Assembly: GCA_039819185.1 (NCBI GenBank)
Contig: JBCBSK010000069.1
Coordinates: 1 to 18,281, forward strand
Origin: JBCBSK01 sp039819185
GTDB lineage: Bacteria; Pseudomonadota; Alphaproteobacteria; Rhizobiales; Tepidamorphaceae
Direction: 5' to 3'
DNA: 18,281 bases
Shown here in pieces: positions 13,236 through 18,281 of this stretch (positions are counted from its first letter, which is position 1; each line of letters opens with the position of its first letter). The notes beneath the pieces are model-generated. The model searched no databases. It was given only the letters and a program-made list of their open reading frames with translations, and was not told the DNA's origin. The translations under genes were made by a program, and so were the position numbers.

Positions 13236-16153
13236 TGGACTGGGCTTGGATCGTCATCCTGCTGCTCGCGATACCGGTTACCGCGATCGCAGCGCTTGTC
13301 ATGGCACTGGTCCAGAACAGCCGGGTCCGAGCGCTGACCTGGCGCATCGAAGACCTGGAGCGTCAGGTCGCGGGGCTCCACGCACAGCCCGCTGATACGG
13401 CTGCGGACGCAGCGCAGACACCGGCGCCACCGCCCGTCAAGGACACCGGCGACGAGCGCCCGTCCGAACCCGGCCCTGAAATCGCGTTGCCGGACACGCC
13501 GTCCGAAACAGCAGACGACGCTGGCGAACCGGCCGATGTGGCACCATCAGACCAACCAGTACCAGCCTGGGGGGCAGTTTCGGCCAAATCCTGGGATGGT
13601 TCGGGCAAGACATCCAGCGATCCATCGGCCAGAGTGTCAGCCGGCGGAGCGTCGCCACCTCCACCTGCTGCGGCACCGACGACCAGAGACACGGCCGATT
13701 TCGAAGCGCGACTCGGCAGCCGCTGGACGGTGATTGTCGGCGGGCTTGCGCTCGCACTCGGCGGCATCTTCCTAGTGCGGTATTCGATCGAGGCGGGGCT
13801 GCTCGGCCCAGCCGCGCGGATTGTCCTTGGCGCCCTATTCTCGCTCGCGCTGCTCGGAACTGGCGAATGGCTGCGCCGTAAGAGCCCCTCTGCAGCGCTC
13901 GCCGGCATTAAGGCGGTGCCGATCCCAGCTGTTCTTACAGCCGCCGGCACGTCGAGCCTGTTTGCGACGACGTTTGCAGCTCATGCGCTCTACGGCTTCG
14001 TCGGCCCAGGGGTTGCTTTTCTCGTATTGGGCGCGATCGCGCTTGCCACGATGGTTCTGTCGGCCCTGCATGGCAGGGCGCTTGCCGGGCTTGGACTGGT
14101 CGGTGCCTATGCCGTGCCATTCTTTGTCTCCGCCGATGCGCCCAATCCGGCGGCGCTCTACCTTTATCTCGCCTTTGTCACCATCTCGGGTTTTGCGCTT
14201 GCCCGGCTGATGCTGTGGCGCTGGCTTGCAATCACGGCAAGTGCGCTCGCGATTGGCTGGGGTGCCCTGTCGATAGTTGGGATGGTGCCATTCGACGATC
14301 TCGTCATGGCGCTTTATGTCGCCGTCCTTATGGCGCTTGCGATCGGGTTTCTTGTTGTTGACGTGCATCGGGATGAGGCACATCGCGACGCCGCGACGAC
14401 GGACAGCGCACTCACTGACGACCCGGATCGGGACACACTCGAACCACCCCTACCGGCAAGACGCGACTGGCTCGCGCTGATCGTCGTGTCGGCAATGGCG
14501 GCGCTCGTCCTGGCCGTCAATGCCGCTGCCAGCCATGCGGGCTTCACGCTGCTGGTCTCGCTGTCGGCCGCAGGCGCGATGCTTTGGGCGGCGAGCCGCT
14601 TCCGCGCTGTCGACCTTCTGGCGGCGACGTCCATGCTGCTTGCAATCCTTGTCATGGCCGGATTCGACGTGCCGGTCGACGCCTCCGAGCCGGTCGGTGC
14701 CCTTGCGCCGGAAGGACCGCTTGGTGTTGCCGGCGTCACGCCCGAACGCGTAACCGGCTTTGCGGTGTGGGCGACCGGCTTCGGCGCGGTAATGGTTCTG
14801 GTGAACATGTTGCTTGGGCGCGGCGCCGCTGGCCGCGATCTGCTCGCACTCGCCGGATCGCTGGGGCCGGTGGCACTTCTGGCGGCGGCCTATTGGCGCA
14901 TTGCCCAGTTCCAGCCAACACCGGTGTTCCTCGCACTCGCGCTTGGTCTCGCAGCCTTGAACGCCATGCAGACCGAGATCGCCATGCGCCGCTCGGCCAA
15001 TCAAGAGACGGACGACAGGGCGATCGGCTTTTCCGCGGCGGGGTCGGTGGCTGCCCTCTGTCTCGGCCTGACGATCCTGCTTGAAACCGGTTGGTTGACT
15101 GTGTCACTGGCGCTTCTTTCGGCTGGCCTGGCATGGCTGTCGAGCATTCGCACGGTCGCCGGTCTTGGCCCCCTGGCGGTGGTGGTGGCCGCGATCGTCG
15201 TGGCGCGCACGGTTTACGATCCGCTTTTGCTCAATGCCGGCATCGGCACGACGCCGATCCTCAACTGGTTGCTGTGGGCCTATGGCATCCCGGCACTTGC
15301 CTTCGGGTATGCTGCTATGATCTTCCGCAAGCTGTCTGCGCTCATTGCGGCCAATACCTTCGAGGCTCTGGCAACGGTCTATGCCGCCCTGCTCGTTATG
15401 CTGCAGGTTCATCATCTGGCTTCGGGCGGGGATATTGAACAGCCACCAGGAATCGGAACCGTAGGGATGTGGGTGGCAATCCTGGTGCTTGTGGCCTGTA
15501 TCATGCAAATGCGCCGCAGGACGGGCGCCGCATCGATCACGCGCTGGCTCAACATTGTCTTCTTGTGGATCGGGCTTGTCGGAGCAGCGCTTCTTGTCTT
15601 CAGTAATCCCTGGTGGACCTATGTTGGTGAGATCGCCGGCGGACCTGTGATCAACGCGTTGATCCCGGCCTATCTGTTCCCAGCACTCGCATTCGCGACC
15701 TATGCGCTGATCGCGCGTGGCCGCGACCAAACCTTGTCAACACTAACCGGCATCGCGGCCTTGGTGCTTGGCTTTGTCTGGATCACCTCCGCGGTGCGTT
15801 GGTTCTACCAGCAATCGACAAGCTTGACCGCACCAAGCAGTGCTGAACTCTATACCTATTCGGTCACCTGGCTCATCTACGGCATCGCGTTGCTTGCCAC
15901 AGGCCTTGTCATACGCATCCGCATGCTTCGGATCGCTTCCGCGCTAATCATCGTGCTCGCAGTCTTGAAGGTTTTCCTGATCGACATGGCGGAACTCGAG
16001 GGCGTTCTCAGAGCACTGTCCTTTATTGGGCTAGGCCTCGTCCTGATTGCCATCGGGCTTGTCTATCAGCGGCTTCTCCTCAGCCGGTCGCTACCGCCAG
16101 CGTCTCCGCCACCGTCTGAGCCGCAATCGGGCGCGCTACGGGATGCGGCATGA
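13235..16153 (+). CDS. DUF2339 large polytopic membrane protein
   Basis: A 972-residue inner-membrane protein. An N-terminal transmembrane helix (about 4-26) is followed by a short coiled coil (RVRALTWRIEDLERQV), then a disordered Pro/Ala/Asp-rich linker to about residue 150. From ARLGSRWTVIVGGLALALGG (about 155-174) onward the rest is almost entirely transmembrane helices, probably more than twenty, with one charged loop around 383-408. The ARLGSRW start of the core, with LVRYSIEAGLLGPAAR, is the DUF2339 hallmark. Function is unknown. The C-terminal region repeats the family pattern of paired helices and ends in a Pro-rich tail. The stop overlaps the monooxygenase start (ATGA). A weak promoter-like pair, TTGGCA at 13147 and TATCGG at 13169, lies upstream. 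Confidence 0.93.
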   Translation: MDWAWIVILLLAIPVTAIAALVMALVQNSRVRALTWRIEDLERQVAGLHAQPADTAADAAQTPAPPPVKDTGDERPSEPGPEIALPDTPSETADDAGEPADVAPSDQPVPAWGAVSAKSWDGSGKTSSDPSARVSAGGASPPPPAAAPTTRDTADFEARLGSRWTVIVGGLALALGGIFLVRYSIEAGLLGPAARIVLGALFSLALLGTGEWLRRKSPSAALAGIKAVPIPAVLTAAGTSSLFATTFAAHALYGFVGPGVAFLVLGAIALATMVLSALHGRALAGLGLVGAYAVPFFVSADAPNPAALYLYLAFVTISGFALARLMLWRWLAITASALAIGWGALSIVGMVPFDDLVMALYVAVLMALAIGFLVVDVHRDEAHRDAATTDSALTDDPDRDTLEPPLPARRDWLALIVVSAMAALVLAVNAAASHAGFTLLVSLSAAGAMLWAASRFRAVDLLAATSMLLAILVMAGFDVPVDASEPVGALAPEGPLGVAGVTPERVTGFAVWATGFGAVMVLVNMLLGRGAAGRDLLALAGSLGPVALLAAAYWRIAQFQPTPVFLALALGLAALNAMQTEIAMRRSANQETDDRAIGFSAAGSVAALCLGLTILLETGWLTVSLALLSAGLAWLSSIRTVAGLGPLAVVVAAIVVARTVYDPLLLNAGIGTTPILNWLLWAYGIPALAFGYAAMIFRKLSALIAANTFEALATVYAALLVMLQVHHLASGGDIEQPPGIGTVGMWVAILVLVACIMQMRRRTGAASITRWLNIVFLWIGLVGAALLVFSNPWWTYVGEIAGGPVINALIPAYLFPALAFATYALIARGRDQTLSTLTGIAALVLGFVWITSAVRWFYQQSTSLTAPSSAELYTYSVTWLIYGIALLATGLVIRIRMLRIASALIIVLAVLKVFLIDMAELEGVLRALSFIGLGLVLIAIGLVYQRLLLSRSLPPASPPPSEPQSGALRDAA

Positions 16154-17433
16154 CCGCCTTGGCGCAAGCGGACCTACCGCGCGACATCGCGATTGCCGGC
16201 TGTGGCATCGGCGGGCTTGCACTCGCAACACTTCTAAAGCGCGCGGGGCTCAAGCCTGTCTTGTTCGACCGGCTAGATGCACCAAAACCGGTCGGGTCGG
16301 GCCTGATTCTGCAACCCGTCGGGCTGAGCGTTCTGAACGCGATGGGCCTCGCAGATGATATCGTCGGGCGCAGCGCCCGGATCGACCGTCTGTTCGGCCG
16401 CTCGGGCGCCGATGGTCCGGTCGTGCTCGACGTGCGCTATTCAGCCCTTGCCGGCAAGCGCTACGGGCTTGCCGTCCACCGGGCAAGCCTGTTCGACGCC
16501 CTCTATCGCGCGGCCCTCGCGGACGATGTTCCCATCGAGACCGGCCGCACGATTGCTGACGTCGATATCGGTGCCGATGGACGGCCGGCGCTTGTGTTCG
16601 AGGACGGCAGGCACTCAACCCGTTTCGACCTGGTGATCGATGCGCTTGGCTGTTTCTCACCGCTGCGCTCTCCAGGTCGCATGCTGCCCTTCGGCGCGCT
16701 ATGGGCGAGCCTTGATTTTAACGATCCCGGACCGTTCGACGGGCACGCTCTCGAACAGCGTTATGAACGTGCCCGCAAGATGGTCGGCGTCCTTCCGATC
16801 GGCTCCCTGTCGGGACAGTCCATGCCGATGACAGCGTTTTTTTGGAGCCTCAAACAAGACGCTTATGACACCTGGCGTGCGACATCTCTCAACGCCTGGA
16901 AGGCCGAAGTTATCGCGCTCTGGCCGGAGACAGAGGCATTGCTCGGCCAGATTGCCAATCACGACGACTTGGTCATGGCGCGCTACGTCCACCACACCGA
17001 GCCGCATCCGGTGAAAGGCCGGCTGGTCCATCTCGGCGACAGCTATCACGCAACAAGCCCGCAGCTTGGTCAGGGCGCGAACACGGCGCTGCTGGATGCC
17101 TGGGCGCTGGCCACGGCGCTAACCGAGAGAACTGGTCCGCTCGACGCCAGGCTTCAAGTCTATCCTAGGCTCCGCTGGCGCCATGTCTGGCTCTATCAGG
17201 CGGCAAGCCATCTCTTTACGCCCGTCTATCAGTCCGACAGCGCCGTTCTGCCCTTCATCCGCGACCGGATCATGGGGCCGCTGTCGCGCATCCCGCCGGC
17301 GCCGCAGATCCTCGCGAGCCTGGTGTCCGGCCTCCTGACCCGTCCGGTTGAAACCCTCGGTCTTGAGGAAGCGTATCCAGACGCGTTTGCCGACAGAGAT
17401 GCTGTCTCGACGCACCGGATCGCCGCCGAGTAA
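16150..17433 (+). CDS. FAD-dependent monooxygenase-like protein (UbiH/PHBH fold)
   Basis: A 427-residue flavoprotein of the p-hydroxybenzoate hydroxylase fold. The N-terminal Rossmann motif is IAGCGIGGLALATLLKRAG (about 14-32), with an acidic residue ending strand 2 (VLFDR). The FAD ribityl motif GDSYHATSPQLGQGAN begins at Gly296-Asp297. The middle motif, normally GADGxxSxxR, reads DALGCFSPLR (about 164-173), so the DG pair that contacts FAD and NAD(P)H is changed. A C-terminal helical region after about 330 may associate with membrane. Substrate is unknown; aromatic hydroxylases, ubiquinone-type enzymes and geranylgeranyl reductase-like proteins share this fold. It is translationally coupled to DUF2339 and convergent with the next gene, with five bases between stops. 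Confidence 0.88.
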   Translation: MTALAQADLPRDIAIAGCGIGGLALATLLKRAGLKPVLFDRLDAPKPVGSGLILQPVGLSVLNAMGLADDIVGRSARIDRLFGRSGADGPVVLDVRYSALAGKRYGLAVHRASLFDALYRAALADDVPIETGRTIADVDIGADGRPALVFEDGRHSTRFDLVIDALGCFSPLRSPGRMLPFGALWASLDFNDPGPFDGHALEQRYERARKMVGVLPIGSLSGQSMPMTAFFWSLKQDAYDTWRATSLNAWKAEVIALWPETEALLGQIANHDDLVMARYVHHTEPHPVKGRLVHLGDSYHATSPQLGQGANTALLDAWALATALTERTGPLDARLQVYPRLRWRHVWLYQAASHLFTPVYQSDSAVLPFIRDRIMGPLSRIPPAPQILASLVSGLLTRPVETLGLEEAYPDAFADRDAVSTHRIAAE

Positions 17434-17438
17434 ACCGC

Positions 17439-18281
17439 TCAGTCGATATCGACGACCAGCCTGCCGCGTACCTTGCCGTCGAGAATGTCGTGGCCCGCCT
17501 GGATGACATCATCAAGCCCTATGTGACGGGTGATCGTGTCGAGCTTGGTCATGTCCAGGTCAGCAACGAGGCGCTGATAGGCGCGCAAGCGCTTCTCTTT
17601 TGGAGCCATGACGGAATCGATGCCGAGGAGATTGACGCCGCGCAGGATGAAAGGCGCGACCGAGGATGGCAGATCCATACCGCCCGCCAAGCCGCAAGCT
17701 GCGATCGCCCCGCCATATTTCGTCATAGCGAGCAGGTTGGCGAGCGTGTTGGACCCAACCGCGTCCACCCCGCCGGCCCAACGTTCCTTGCCAAGTGGCC
17801 TTGCAGGACCGGACAATTCCTCCCGATCGATGATCTCGGCAGCGCCCAAGCCTTTGAGATAGTCCGCTTCATTGGCTCGGCCGGTCGAGGCGATGACGTG
17901 ATAGCCGAGCTTGGCGAGAACCGCGATCGCGACCGAGCCAACCCCGCCGGCGGCACCCGTTACGATGACAGGACCTGACTCGGGTGTGACGCCTTGATCT
18001 TCGAGCGCCAGCACCGACAGCATCGCGGTGTAGCCTGCCGTGCCGATCGCCATGGCATCGGCTGTCGACAATCCATCGGGTAGCGGCACCAGCCAGTCAC
18101 CCCTGACCCGCGCCATGCCGGCATAGCCACCCATGTGCTTTTCGCCAACGCCCCAGCCATTCAGCACGACGTTGTCGCCGGGCTTGAAGTCGGCATGGTC
18201 AGATGTCTCGATCGTGCCGGCGAAATCAATGCCGGGGATCACCGGCAAGTCGCCGGTCGTGCGCGCCTTTCCGATGATCCC
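17439..18281 (-). CDS. YhdH/AcuI-type MDR quinone oxidoreductase, 5' end outside the window
   Basis: NADPH-dependent medium-chain reductase family; AcuI/YhdH members reduce acrylyl-CoA. I read 280 residues to the stop, with the frame open through the right edge, and about 45-50 N-terminal residues appear missing against a usual length near 325-330. Visible are VIPGIDFAGTI near the edge, the cofactor motif VTGAAGGVGSVAIAVLAKLG with ASTGR after strand 2 (consistent with NADPH), the GGYAGMARV segment of the catalytic domain, and FILRGVNLLGIDSV typical of YhdH. The TTG at 18246-18248 is not the start, since the family sequence GKARTTGDLPVIPG continues upstream of it. It lacks structural-zinc Cys clusters. 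Its tail end is convergent with the monooxygenase. Confidence 0.92.
   Translation of the reverse strand, partial: GIIGKARTTGDLPVIPGIDFAGTIETSDHADFKPGDNVVLNGWGVGEKHMGGYAGMARVRGDWLVPLPDGLSTADAMAIGTAGYTAMLSVLALEDQGVTPESGPVIVTGAAGGVGSVAIAVLAKLGYHVIASTGRANEADYLKGLGAAEIIDREELSGPARPLGKERWAGGVDAVGSNTLANLLAMTKYGGAIAACGLAGGMDLPSSVAPFILRGVNLLGIDSVMAPKEKRLRAYQRLVADLDMTKLDTITRHIGLDDVIQAGHDILDGKVRGRLVVDID

Noticed and set aside
18246..18248. TTG as start of the YhdH/AcuI-like gene.
   Set aside because: Family-like sequence (GKARTTGDLPVIPG) continues in frame upstream to the window edge, so the true start lies outside.
1..18281. A mobile element, defence island or CRISPR array.
   Set aside because: No transposase, integrase, restriction, toxin-antitoxin or Cas-like protein, no regular spaced repeats and no compositional break were seen; the genes look like core or lineage chromosome.

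Overview
The window is a GC-rich, gene-dense stretch of chromosome that looks like an alphaproteobacterium, most probably of the order Hyphomicrobiales (Rhizobiales). The argument rests on family content: a TIGR02301 (DUF2385) exported protein, the divergent pyrC/ygfZ pair, an HD hydrolase, small tyrosine phosphatase and NrtR-like Nudix regulator in a row, and a two-domain Sua5-type threonylcarbamoyl-AMP synthase. No species can be named. I see no transposase, integrase, phage gene, CRISPR array, tRNA or rRNA, and no gap between genes reaches 300 bases.

Left part (1-4398): a long-form acyl-CoA dehydrogenase, cut by the left edge and on the minus strand, stands divergent from a tRNA-modification gene (tsaC/sua5). 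A small DUF3592 membrane protein with a structured leader follows, then an FAD-linked 2-hydroxyacid dehydrogenase of the D-2-hydroxyglutarate/glycolate oxidase family.

Middle (4530-7987): a YedK/HMCES-type DNA-protein crosslink protein on the minus strand is divergent from an unrecognised 169-residue protein. A Nudix hydrolase comes next, then two consecutive genes for exported proteins of unknown function (TIGR02301 and a 257-residue protein with an acidic hexapeptide repeat), and a tiny two-helix membrane protein.

Right part (7998-18281): pyrC and a GNAT acetyltransferase form a minus-strand operon with an ATGA overlap. Divergent from it is a plus-strand series: ygfZ, HD phosphohydrolase, tyrosine phosphatase-like protein and NrtR-like regulator. 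After a 110-base gap come a 972-residue DUF2339 polytopic membrane protein and an FAD monooxygenase, again with an ATGA overlap. A YhdH/AcuI-type reductase, convergent with the monooxygenase, runs off the right edge.

Most of the window is ordinary housekeeping or accessory metabolism. The points most worth a second look are: the run HD hydrolase, tyrosine phosphatase, degenerate Nudix regulator, which suggests an NAD- or nucleotide-linked module; a C-terminal QLKLF on the YedK protein that matches the sliding-clamp binding consensus; a Gln in place of the first metal-binding His of dihydroorotase; and several dyad-rich leaders. I found no clear new defence or mobile system.
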